From positions 2,294,001 through 2,358,000 of the forward strand of contig NZ_CP106798.1 of NCBI RefSeq assembly GCF_025642155.1: a stretch of DNA of 64,000 bases. The letters run 5' to 3'. Made by a program: the position numbers and the translations under genes. Origin of the DNA: Streptomyces sp. HUAS 15-9. GTDB lineage: Bacteria > Actinomycetota > Actinomycetes > Streptomycetales > Streptomycetaceae. Below, piece by piece: positions 57,294 to 64,000 of the stretch; position 1 is the stretch's first letter, and each line of letters begins with the position of its first letter. A model generated the notes under the pieces. That model searched no databases. It was given only the letters and a program-made list of their open reading frames with translations, and was not told the origin of the DNA.

Positions 57294-58700
57294 TCAGTAG
57301 CGGCGTTCCTGCTTCTGCTTGCACTCCACGCACAGGGTGGCTCGCGGGAAGGCCTGCATCCGGGCCTTGCCGATGGGGTTGCCGCAGTTCTCGCACAGGC
57401 CGTAGGTGCCCGCGTCCAGGCGTTCCAGGGCGCGCCCGGTCTGGACGAGCATCTCGCGCGCGTTGGCGGCCAGGGCCATCTCGTGCTCGCGCGTGATGTT
57501 CTTGGTGCCGGTGTCCGCCTGGTCGTCGCCGGCGCCGTCCCCCGAGTCCCGCATCAGGCCCACGATGGACTCCTCGGAGGAGGTGATCTCGGCACGCAGC
57601 CGCTCCTCCTCGGACAGCAGCTCGGCGCGTGCCTCCTCGACCTCCTCCGGCGTCCAGGGGTCCTCGCCCGGGCGCACCGCGAGTTCGCCGGGCTCCACCG
57701 CGGCAACCCGCGCCTTGGGGACTGCGGTCTTCGCCGCCGTGGCCGTGCCAGGAGTCTTCTTCGCAACCACCGTCGTGGCTCCCGTCTGCTTCGCGGCCCG
57801 CGCCGCGCCCGCTTTCTTGGCCGTGCTCTTCTTGGCCGCCCCCTTGGTGGAGGTGCTCTTCCGGGAGGCGCCCTCGGCGCCGACGCTCTCCGTGCCCCCC
57901 TCGGCGACAGCCTTTTCGGAGGCGGCGGCCTTCCCGGCACCCGCCTTCCCCGCGACCGCCTTCTTCCCGACGGTCTTCTTGGCGGCCCCCTTCTTCTCCG
58001 CCTTCTCCGCCTTCTCCACGACTTTCGTCTCGGCGGCCTTCTTCTCCGCGGCCTTCTTCTCCGCGGCCTTCTTCGCGGCGGCCGTCTTCGCGGCGGCCGT
58101 CTTCTTCGAGGTGGCGGCCCTCTTGGCTGCCGTCCTCGTGTCGCCGCCGGTCGTCTCCTCAACAGCCGTCTGTTCCGCAATCGACGTCTTCACGGTCACC
58201 TTCTTGGCAGCGGGCTTCTTGGCGACGGGCTTCTTTGCGCCCGTCGCCTTGGCAGCCGACTCCTTGCCGGCCAACTTCTTCGCGGCGGCCTTCTTCGAAG
58301 CGGTCTGCTTCGAGGCGGCCTGCCTGGTCGCAGCCTGCTCGGTGGCAGCCTTCCCGGCAGCCGTCGTCCCGGTGGCCGCCGTCCCGGTTGCCGCCTTCTT
58401 GCCCGCTCGTCTCCCGCCCCCCTCCCCCTCGGCCGCCTTCCTCGAAGGAGCCGCCTTCGTAGCGGTCGCCTTCTTCGCGACGGTCTCCTCGGCACCGGTC
58501 GACCGCACGGCCTTGACCGGCTTCACAGGCTTCACCGGCTTCACGGAGTTCGCGGCCCCCGCAGCGGTGCCCTTCTGCGTGCTCTTCTTCCCCCCTATGC
58601 CCTTGGCCGTACCGCCGGAGGCATCCGCGCTGCCGGAGGCCGCCGCGCCCCTGGACCTGCCGGACGCCGACTGCTGTACGGCGGTCTGTTTCACCACCAT
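57294..58700 (-). CDS. TraR/DksA zinc-finger protein with a long Lys/Ala-rich arm
   Basis: A 468-residue protein in two parts. Residues 1-335 are low complexity, dominated by Lys, Ala, Thr and Val in AAKK-, KPVAKKPAAKK-type repeats, like the tails of histone H1-like bacterial proteins. Residues 345-468 are a DksA/TraR domain: DPWTPEEVEEARAELLSEEE, a coiled-coil pair, and the zinc finger CENC-x17-CVEC. DksA proteins bind RNA polymerase with ppGpp; the basic arm suggests DNA or RNA binding too. The ATG at 58700 has AAGGGG eight bases upstream. Upstream of lspA on the same strand. Confidence 0.88.
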   Translation of the reverse strand: MVVKQTAVQQSASGRSRGAAASGSADASGGTAKGIGGKKSTQKGTAAGAANSVKPVKPVKPVKAVRSTGAEETVAKKATATKAAPSRKAAEGEGGGRRAGKKAATGTAATGTTAAGKAATEQAATRQAASKQTASKKAAAKKLAGKESAAKATGAKKPVAKKPAAKKVTVKTSIAEQTAVEETTGGDTRTAAKRAATSKKTAAAKTAAAKKAAEKKAAEKKAAETKVVEKAEKAEKKGAAKKTVGKKAVAGKAGAGKAAASEKAVAEGGTESVGAEGASRKSTSTKGAAKKSTAKKAGAARAAKQTGATTVVAKKTPGTATAAKTAVPKARVAAVEPGELAVRPGEDPWTPEEVEEARAELLSEEERLRAEITSSEESIVGLMRDSGDGAGDDQADTGTKNITREHEMALAANAREMLVQTGRALERLDAGTYGLCENCGNPIGKARMQAFPRATLCVECKQKQERRY

Positions 58701-58941
58701 GGCCGCGGCCCCTTCACATATTGTGATCTTGCACGCGAATCGTGCTGGGACGATAAATCGACTTGAGTCCCGCGGCAACGGGGCACGCCGCCCGATTCGC
58801 CCGCCCCGCGCCCCCCGCGCAGCAGGTCTGCATGCGTTGTGCCCAGCTCCCCGCCAGGTAATCCGCCGGGCCGGGCATCCCGGGATCCGAACACGCGCAC
58901 CTCGCCATTCGGGTCATCTCGCCGTCGTCCGGTGCCATGGG

Positions 58942-58980
58942 CCGGCACCCCCGGCCGGGCCTCCCGGCCGGGGGTGCCGG
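58942..58980. terminator. Perfect 18-bp hairpin between divergent dksA-like and ileS genes
   Basis: Arms 58942-58959 (CCGGCACCCCCGGCCGGG) and 58963-58980 pair perfectly over 18 bases with a CCT loop. No gene ends here by conventional annotation. The DNA from 58701 to 58941 has no convincing reading frame, so the hairpin may end a small RNA or insulate the two promoters. Confidence 0.65.
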
Positions 58981-59012
58981 AAATCCGGTCGTCCGCTGTC
59001 CCCGCGGCGCCG

Positions 59013-59018
59013 TACACT
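59013..59018 (+). promoter_or_regulatory. Probable -10 box of the ileS T-box transcript
   Basis: TACACT lies about 7 bases before the likely start of the T-box RNA. A clear -35 hexamer at normal spacing is not obvious. Confidence 0.35.
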
Positions 59019-59024
59019 GGGCGG

Positions 59025-59320
59025 AGCGAAAAGCGTGGATGGGGACGAGTAGCGACGTACGCAGCCCAGAGCGACCCGGGGACGGTGGAAGCCCGGGGGC
59101 GAGCGCGACGTGAAGATCACCCCGGAGCCGCCGGAAGAAAGCCCCAGCGCAGGCCCAGGGGCCGGTAGAACCGGCATCGTGACCCCAATGAGGGGGCTCA
59201 CCGGCGCATACGGCGCACGGGGAGCCAAGGAGGGTGGTACCGCGGGAGCGCGCCGCACACGGCGTACGTAGCACATACGGCTCTCGTCCCTCCGACGGAA
59301 GGCAGCAAGTCCGTTGGAGG
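59025..59320 (+). ncRNA. T-box leader of ileS, translational type
   Basis: The hallmark T-box sequence AGGGTGGTACCGCG is at 59231-59244; its TGGT can pair with the ACCA end of uncharged tRNA-Ile. A GGACGAGTAGCG segment near 59045 fits the 5' stem I element, and ATC at 59116-59118 in GAAGATCACC is a candidate isoleucine specifier codon. Downstream, CCTCCGACGGA (59289-59299) pairs with TCCGTTGGAGG (59310-59320), which contains the ileS Shine-Dalgarno sequence, so tRNA binding would free the ribosome site. This is the actinobacterial translational T-box layout. Confidence 0.9.
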
Positions 59321-59330
59321 AAGCTCGCAG

Positions 59331-62300
59331 ATGACAGCGCCGACGTACCGCCAGGTACCCGCCCAGGTCGACCTGCCCGCGCTCGAGCACGCGGTGCTCG
59401 ACTTCTGGCGCGACCAGAAGATCTTCGCCAAGAGTCTGGAGCAGTCCGAGGGGCGCCCCGAGTGGGTGTTCTACGAGGGCCCGCCCACCGCGAACGGCAT
59501 GCCCGGCGCCCACCACATCGAGGCGCGCGTCTTCAAGGACGTCTTCCCCCGCTTCCGCACCATGCGCGGCTACCACGTGGCCCGCAAGGCCGGCTGGGAC
59601 TGCCACGGCCTGCCCGTGGAGCTGGCGGTCGAGAAGGAGCTCGGCTTCTCCGGCAAGCAGGACATCGAGGCGTACGGCATCGCCGAGTTCAACGCCAAGT
59701 GCCGTGAGTCCGTGCTCCGCCACACCGACGCCTTCACCCAGCTCACGACCCGCATGGGCTACTGGGTCGACCTCGACGACGCCTACGTCACGATGGACCC
59801 CGAGTACATCGAGTCGGTCTGGTGGTCGCTGAAGGAGATCTTCGACAAGGGCCTGCTGGTCCAGGACCACCGCGTCGCCCCCTGGTGCCCGCGCTGCGGC
59901 ACCGGCCTGTCGGACCACGAGCTGGCGCAGGGCTACGAGACGGTCGTCGACCCGTCCGTGTACGTCCGTTTCCCGCTCACCTCCGGTCCGCTCGCCGGCC
60001 AGGCCGCGCTCCTGGTGTGGACGACCACCCCCTGGACCCTGGTCTCCAACACGGCGGTCGCCGCGCACCCCGAGGTCACCTACGTCGTCGCGACGAACGG
60101 TGAGGAGAAGCTCGTCGTCGCCGAGCCGCTCCTCGAGAAGGCGCTCGGCGAGGGCTGGGAGTCCACGGGCCAGACCTTCACGGGCGCCGAGATGGAGCGC
60201 TGGACGTATCAACGTCCGTTCGAGCTGGTGGAGTTCCCGGAGCCCGCCCACTACGTGGTGAACGCCGAGTACGTCACCACCGAGGACGGTACGGGTCTGG
60301 TCCACCAGTCGCCCGCCTTCGGTGAGGACGACCTCCGGGTCTGCCGCGCGTACGGCCTGCCCGTCGTGAACCCGGTCCGCCCGGACGGCACCTTCGAGGA
60401 GGACGTCCCCCTTGTCGGCGGCGTCTTCTTCAAGAAGGCCGACGAAAAGCTCACCGAGGACCTCCAGCAGCGCGGTCTGCTCTTCAAGCACATCCCGTAC
60501 GAGCACAGCTACCCGCACTGCTGGCGCTGCCACACCGCGCTGCTGTACTACGCGCAGCCGTCCTGGTACATCCGCACGACGGCCGTCAAGGACCGCCTCC
60601 TCGAAGAGAACGAGAAGACCAACTGGTACCCGGAGACGGTCAAGCACGGCCGCTTCGGCGACTGGCTGAACAACAACATCGACTGGGCGCTGTCCCGCAA
60701 CCGCTACTGGGGCACCCCGCTGCCCGTCTGGCGCTGCGAGGACGACCACCTCACCGTCGTCGGCTCGCGCGCCGAGCTCAGCGAGCTGACCGGCACGGAC
60801 CAGTCCCAGCTCGACCCGCACCGCCCGTTCATCGACGCCGTCACCTTCGGCTGCCCGCAGTGTGCCAAGACGGCCACGCGCGTGCCCGAGGTCATCGACG
60901 CCTGGTACGACTCGGGCTCGATGCCGTTCGCGCAGTGGGGCTACCCGTACAAGAACAAGGAGCTGTTCGAGAGCCGCTACCCGGCGCAGTTCATCTCCGA
61001 GGCGATCGACCAGACCCGCGGCTGGTTCTACACGCTGATGGCCGTCGGCACGCTGGTCTTCGACAAGTCGTCGTACGAGAACGTGGTCTGCCTGGGCCAC
61101 ATCCTCGCCGAGGACGGCCGCAAGATGTCCAAGCACCTGGGCAACATCCTGCAGCCGATCCCGCTCATGGACCAGCACGGCGCGGACGCGGTGCGCTGGT
61201 TCATGGCGGCCGGCGGTTCCCCGTGGGCGGCCCGCCGGGTCGGTCACGGCACCATCCAGGAGGTCGTCCGCAAGACGCTCCTCACGTACTGGAACACGGT
61301 CGCCTTCCAGGCGCTGTACGCCCGTACGTCGAACTGGGCGCCCAGCGCGGCCGACCCGGCCCCGGCCGACCGCCCGGTGCTGGACCGCTGGCTGCTGTCC
61401 GAGCTGCACGCGCTCACCGACCAGGTGACGCAGGCGCTGGAGGCGTACGACACCCAGCGCGCCGGCAAGCTGCTGTCGGCGTTCGTCGACGACCTGTCGA
61501 ACTGGTACGTCCGCCGCTCGCGCCGCCGCTTCTGGCAGGGCGACAAGGCCGCGCTGCGCACCCTGCACGAGGTCGTCGAGACGGTCACCAAGCTGATGGC
61601 CCCGCTGACCCCGTTCATCACCGAGCGGGTCTGGCAGGACCTGGTCGTGCCGGTGACCCCGGGCGCCCCGGAGTCGGTGCATCTGGCGGCCTGGCCGGAG
61701 GCAGACCTGTCCGCCATCGACCCGGAGCTGTCGAAGCAGATGGTCCTGGTCCGCCGCCTGGTGGAGCTGGGCCGCGCCACGCGCGCGGAGTCGGGCGTCA
61801 AGACCCGCCAGCCCCTGTCCCGTGCCCTGGTGGCGGTGGCGGGCTTCGAGTCCCTCGACCCGGAGCTGCACACGCAGATCACCGAGGAGCTGAACGTCAG
61901 CTCCCTGGCCTCGCTGTCGGATTCCTCCGCCGGTCCAGCGGGCGGCGGTTCTCTGGTGGACACCACCGCCAAGGCGAACTTCCGGGCCCTGGGCAAGCGC
62001 TTCGGCAAGCGGGTCCAGGACGTGGCCAAGGCCATCGCGAACGCCGACGCGACGGCGCTGTCCCTCGCCCTGCGCGCGGGCACGGCGTCGGTGGAGGTCG
62101 ACGGCGAGACGGTCGCCCTCGCCCCCGACGAGGTGATCATCACGGAGACCCCGCGCGAGGGCTGGTCGGTCGCCTCCGACTCCGGCGCCACGGTCGCCCT
62201 CGACCTGGAGATCACCGAGGAGTTGCGGCAGGCGGGCCTCGCCCGTGACGCGATCCGGCTGATCCAGGAGGCCCGCAAGAACAGCGGCCTCGACGTGGCC

Positions 62301-62486
62301 GACCGTATCGCGCTGCGCTGGACCTCCACGGACCCGGCGGTCATCGCGGCCCTGAGCGAGCACGCCGAACTGATCGCCGACGAGGTCCTGGCGACCGACT
62401 TCGCCCAGGGCGAGGGGGACGACACCTACGGCGACCCGTTCACCGACGAAGGCCTGTCGCTCACCTTCCGCCTGCACAAGGCCTGA
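59331..62486 (+). CDS. ileS: Isoleucyl-tRNA synthetase
   Basis: IleRS charges tRNA-Ile, 1051 residues. The class I HIGH-type motif is GMPGAHHIEARV near residue 59, the editing CP1 domain contains LLVWTTTPWTLVSNTAVA, and the KMSKS loop is DGRKMSKHLGN near residue 598. Long C-terminal type related to eukaryote-like or mupirocin-resistant IleRS; the editing and anticodon domains look complete. The ATG at 59331 lies behind GGAGG that is masked by the T-box hairpin. Confidence 0.97.
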   Translation: MTAPTYRQVPAQVDLPALEHAVLDFWRDQKIFAKSLEQSEGRPEWVFYEGPPTANGMPGAHHIEARVFKDVFPRFRTMRGYHVARKAGWDCHGLPVELAVEKELGFSGKQDIEAYGIAEFNAKCRESVLRHTDAFTQLTTRMGYWVDLDDAYVTMDPEYIESVWWSLKEIFDKGLLVQDHRVAPWCPRCGTGLSDHELAQGYETVVDPSVYVRFPLTSGPLAGQAALLVWTTTPWTLVSNTAVAAHPEVTYVVATNGEEKLVVAEPLLEKALGEGWESTGQTFTGAEMERWTYQRPFELVEFPEPAHYVVNAEYVTTEDGTGLVHQSPAFGEDDLRVCRAYGLPVVNPVRPDGTFEEDVPLVGGVFFKKADEKLTEDLQQRGLLFKHIPYEHSYPHCWRCHTALLYYAQPSWYIRTTAVKDRLLEENEKTNWYPETVKHGRFGDWLNNNIDWALSRNRYWGTPLPVWRCEDDHLTVVGSRAELSELTGTDQSQLDPHRPFIDAVTFGCPQCAKTATRVPEVIDAWYDSGSMPFAQWGYPYKNKELFESRYPAQFISEAIDQTRGWFYTLMAVGTLVFDKSSYENVVCLGHILAEDGRKMSKHLGNILQPIPLMDQHGADAVRWFMAAGGSPWAARRVGHGTIQEVVRKTLLTYWNTVAFQALYARTSNWAPSAADPAPADRPVLDRWLLSELHALTDQVTQALEAYDTQRAGKLLSAFVDDLSNWYVRRSRRRFWQGDKAALRTLHEVVETVTKLMAPLTPFITERVWQDLVVPVTPGAPESVHLAAWPEADLSAIDPELSKQMVLVRRLVELGRATRAESGVKTRQPLSRALVAVAGFESLDPELHTQITEELNVSSLASLSDSSAGPAGGGSLVDTTAKANFRALGKRFGKRVQDVAKAIANADATALSLALRAGTASVEVDGETVALAPDEVIITETPREGWSVASDSGATVALDLEITEELRQAGLARDAIRLIQEARKNSGLDVADRIALRWTSTDPAVIAALSEHAELIADEVLATDFAQGEGDDTYGDPFTDEGLSLTFRLHKA

Positions 62487-62499
62487 GCCACACACCTAC

Positions 62500-62535
62500 T
62501 CGGGGCCCGCTCCTCCCACGGGAGCCGGGCCCCGA
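62500..62535. terminator. Terminator of ileS
   Basis: TCGGGGCCCG-CTCC and GGAG-CCGGGCCCCGA form a stem of about 14 bp with one unpaired base and a 7-base loop, 14 bases after the ileS stop. It also lies downstream of the convergent hypothetical gene. Confidence 0.8.
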
Positions 62536-62553
62536 CCCATGTCGAACACACCT

Positions 62554-63075
62554 CTACCCGGGCCCCGGCCCACCCACCGGCACCGAGCCCCGGCCCATGT
62601 CGGGCGCTCCCCCGCAGCACGGTGCGTCCAGACCCAGGGACTCCAGCAGCCGTCGGCGCGGGGGGCCGATCACATACACCGTGCCCTCCGCAAAATCGTT
62701 CGGGCTGTCACCGATCTCGAAGCCGCCCGCGGTGAGGACTGCTCGGATCGCCTCCGTCATCGCCTTGTCGATGGCATTCATGTGCCCGAGCACCGGGTCA
62801 TCGGACCGCTGCTCCATGGCACGGCGCATCGCGGCCACGCGCAGCACCGGGGCCGGGCGCCAGCTGACGTAGACGCCGCCCGCCTCGTCCGCTCCCGGGT
62901 CGACCTCCACGACGGCGCCCGCTCCCACGGCCGGGTCCAGTCCGTGCGGTTCCACGGGCAGCCCCGCCGCCGCCAACTGCGTACGGGCCTCACTCGCCCA
63001 CGCCTCCCAGCGCCGCAGCGTCTCGGCGTCGGCCTGCCGGTCCCCGGCGAACTCCTGATCGTCCACGGTGCGCAC
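62554..63075 (-). CDS. Conserved hypothetical protein
   Basis: A 173-residue soluble protein that I do not recognise. The N-terminal half is helical (FAGDRQADAETLRRWEAWAS), the middle has VYVSWRPAPVLRVAAMRRAM and VLGHMNAIDKAMTEAIRAVL, and the end is Gly/Pro-rich with CCGGAPDMGRG, a vicinal cysteine pair. The GTG at 63075 is the assumed start. It lies between ileS and divIVA, convergent with ileS, each separated by strong terminators, so it is transcribed alone. Confidence 0.75.
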   Translation of the reverse strand: MRTVDDQEFAGDRQADAETLRRWEAWASEARTQLAAAGLPVEPHGLDPAVGAGAVVEVDPGADEAGGVYVSWRPAPVLRVAAMRRAMEQRSDDPVLGHMNAIDKAMTEAIRAVLTAGGFEIGDSPNDFAEGTVYVIGPPRRRLLESLGLDAPCCGGAPDMGRGSVPVGGPGPG

Positions 63076-63112
63076 GCTACAGCCCCCACCGACATCACCG
63101 TCAACACGCGTA

Positions 63113-63156
63113 AACAGGGCGGGGCCCCGGATCGAAATCCGGGGCCCCGCCCTGTT
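63113..63156. terminator. Perfect 20-bp terminator downstream of divIVA
   Basis: Arms 63113-63132 (AACAGGGCGGGGCCCCGGAT) and 63137-63156 pair perfectly over 20 bases around a CGAA tetraloop, 44 bases after the divIVA stop. Confidence 0.9.
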
Positions 63157-63200
63157 GAACGCCGCCGACGCCTAAGGCGTACTACTGACCGTGCCGGCCG

Positions 63201-64000
63201 TCAGTTGTCGTCCTCGTCGATCAGGAACCCGCGCATCGGCGAGGGAGCCTGGCCCATCGGGCCGGGGCCCTGCGGACGGACGGGAGCCATCGGCTGGGTC
63301 ATCGCCGGGGACATCTGCTGCTGGCCGCCGTAGGACGGGGCAGCGGGCGCCGGGGGGCCACCCATGGGCTGGTTGCCGCCGTAGGACGGGGCACTCGCGC
63401 CTGCCGGAGCCATGGAAGGCGCCGGGGACGGCGGGAGGGACGCCGCGGCCGGGGTGCGCGGCGGGGCGAGCGAGTCGTCGGCCTGGGTCTCCAGCTGGCG
63501 CAGCTGCGACTCCAGGTACGACTTCAGGCGCGTGCGGTACTCGCGCTCGAAGCCACGCAGGTCCTCGACCTTGCGCTCCAGCGTGGCGCGGGCGGACTCC
63601 AGGGAGCCCATCGCGACGCGGTGCTTCTCCTGCGCGTCCCGCTCCAGGGCGTCGGCCTTGGCACGGGCGTCACGCTCCAGACCCTCGGCGCGGCTGCGGG
63701 CCTCGCCGACGATCTTGTTCGCCTCGGAGCGGGCCTCGGCGATCGCCTGGTCGGCGGTCTGCTGGGCCAGCGAGAGGACACGGGCGGCGCTGTCGCCGCC
63801 GGGGCCCTGACCGGGGCCGCCCATGGGGCCGCCCATCGGACCGCCCATCTGCTGCATCGGGGGCTGACCGCCCATAGGACCGGGGCCCATGCCCTGGCCC
63901 ATACCCTGACCCATGCCGGGGCCCTGGCCCATCGGACCCTGGCCCATCGGACCGGGACCCTGCGGACCGCCCTGGCCACTGGGACCGGCCGGCAACTGCG
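63201..64000 (-). CDS. divIVA: DivIVA polar growth protein, C-terminal part (cut by window edge)
   Basis: DivIVA (Wag31) marks hyphal tips and recruits the polar growth machinery. About 266 C-terminal residues are visible; the membrane-binding N-terminal domain lies beyond 64000. A Gly/Pro/Met/Gln-rich linker (GPMGQGPMGQGPGMGQ-type repeats) precedes a long coiled coil from DSAARVLSLAQQTADQAIAEARSEANK to LKSYLESQLRQLETQADD, then a Pro/Gln-rich tail ending MRGFLIDEDDN. No start codon is in the window. Confidence 0.92.
   Translation of the reverse strand, partial: QLPAGPSGQGGPQGPGPMGQGPMGQGPGMGQGMGQGMGPGPMGGQPPMQQMGGPMGGPMGGPGQGPGGDSAARVLSLAQQTADQAIAEARSEANKIVGEARSRAEGLERDARAKADALERDAQEKHRVAMGSLESARATLERKVEDLRGFEREYRTRLKSYLESQLRQLETQADDSLAPPRTPAAASLPPSPAPSMAPAGASAPSYGGNQPMGGPPAPAAPSYGGQQQMSPAMTQPMAPVRPQGPGPMGQAPSPMRGFLIDEDDN

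Noticed and set aside
58832..58861. A 9-codon reading frame with one cysteine, as a leader peptide
   Set aside because: No gene follows it on that strand before the strong hairpin, and there is no run of regulatory codons.
58914..62495. A 1193-codon open frame antisense to ileS
   Set aside because: Shadow of the clear ileS gene and of the T-box region; no family similarity and no plausible start.

Overview
The window is a GC-rich actinobacterial chromosome segment, almost certainly Streptomyces. Third codon positions are nearly all G or C, GTG starts and ATGA or GTGA stop-start overlaps are common, and the gene order (gltBD, lgt, trp and his genes, dnaE, phoD, rluD-lspA-dksA-like-ileS-divIVA) matches what I recall of the conserved core of Streptomyces coelicolor around SCO2025-SCO2077. 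That synteny is from memory, not a search. I see no rRNA, tRNA, CRISPR array, insertion sequence, integrase or prophage gene.

Layout. (1) 1-6.4 kb, minus strand: glutamate synthase gltB-gltD (gltD runs off the left edge) behind a GlnR-like site, then a VIT1/CCC1 metal transporter behind an iron-box-like site. (2) 6.5-14.4 kb, plus strand: one tightly coupled operon of four divergent ADP-ribosylglycohydrolase-family proteins, a ribokinase-like PfkB kinase, a class III CoA-transferase and a CitE-like lyase. This is the most system-like and least understood part of the window. (3) 14.5-32.4 kb, mostly minus strand: lgt, a membrane-anchored DsbA-like protein, trpC-trpM-trpB-trpA, trp-region membrane proteins, hisI-trpE, an ArsR-type regulator with its MFS exporter, and hisD-hisC-hisB-(54-aa protein)-hisH-priA-ridA-hisF. 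No separate trpF is present, as expected if PriA serves both histidine and tryptophan synthesis. (4) 32.5-41.7 kb: a TTA-containing beta-helix-like membrane protein, a helical-repeat protein, a LON-domain protein, YbaK, a 24-residue candidate ribosomal protein bL37, a 242-bp tandem duplication of a gene tail, an ABC transporter, a NYN nuclease-like protein and a 59-residue basic protein. (5) 41.7-55.6 kb: dnaE, a DUF2252 protein, a second DsbA-like protein, a Tat-exported PhoD phosphatase behind a possible PHO box, an MscS channel, an SDR enzyme, a NhaP-type antiporter and a GNAT acetyltransferase. (6) 55.6-64 kb: rluD, lspA, a DksA/TraR zinc-finger protein with a very long Lys/Ala-rich arm, ileS under a T-box leader, a hypothetical gene, and the C-terminal part of divIVA at the right edge.

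How it fits together. Most genes are housekeeping: nitrogen assimilation, His/Trp synthesis, lipoprotein maturation (lgt and lspA both present), replication, translation and polar growth. Visible regulation includes the ileS T-box with a hairpin that masks the ribosome binding site, candidate GlnR, iron and PHO boxes, a triple half-site operator in front of the ArsR-MFS pair, and strong hairpin terminators between transcription units. Two genes carry the rare TTA codon, which in Streptomyces makes translation depend on the bldA tRNA.
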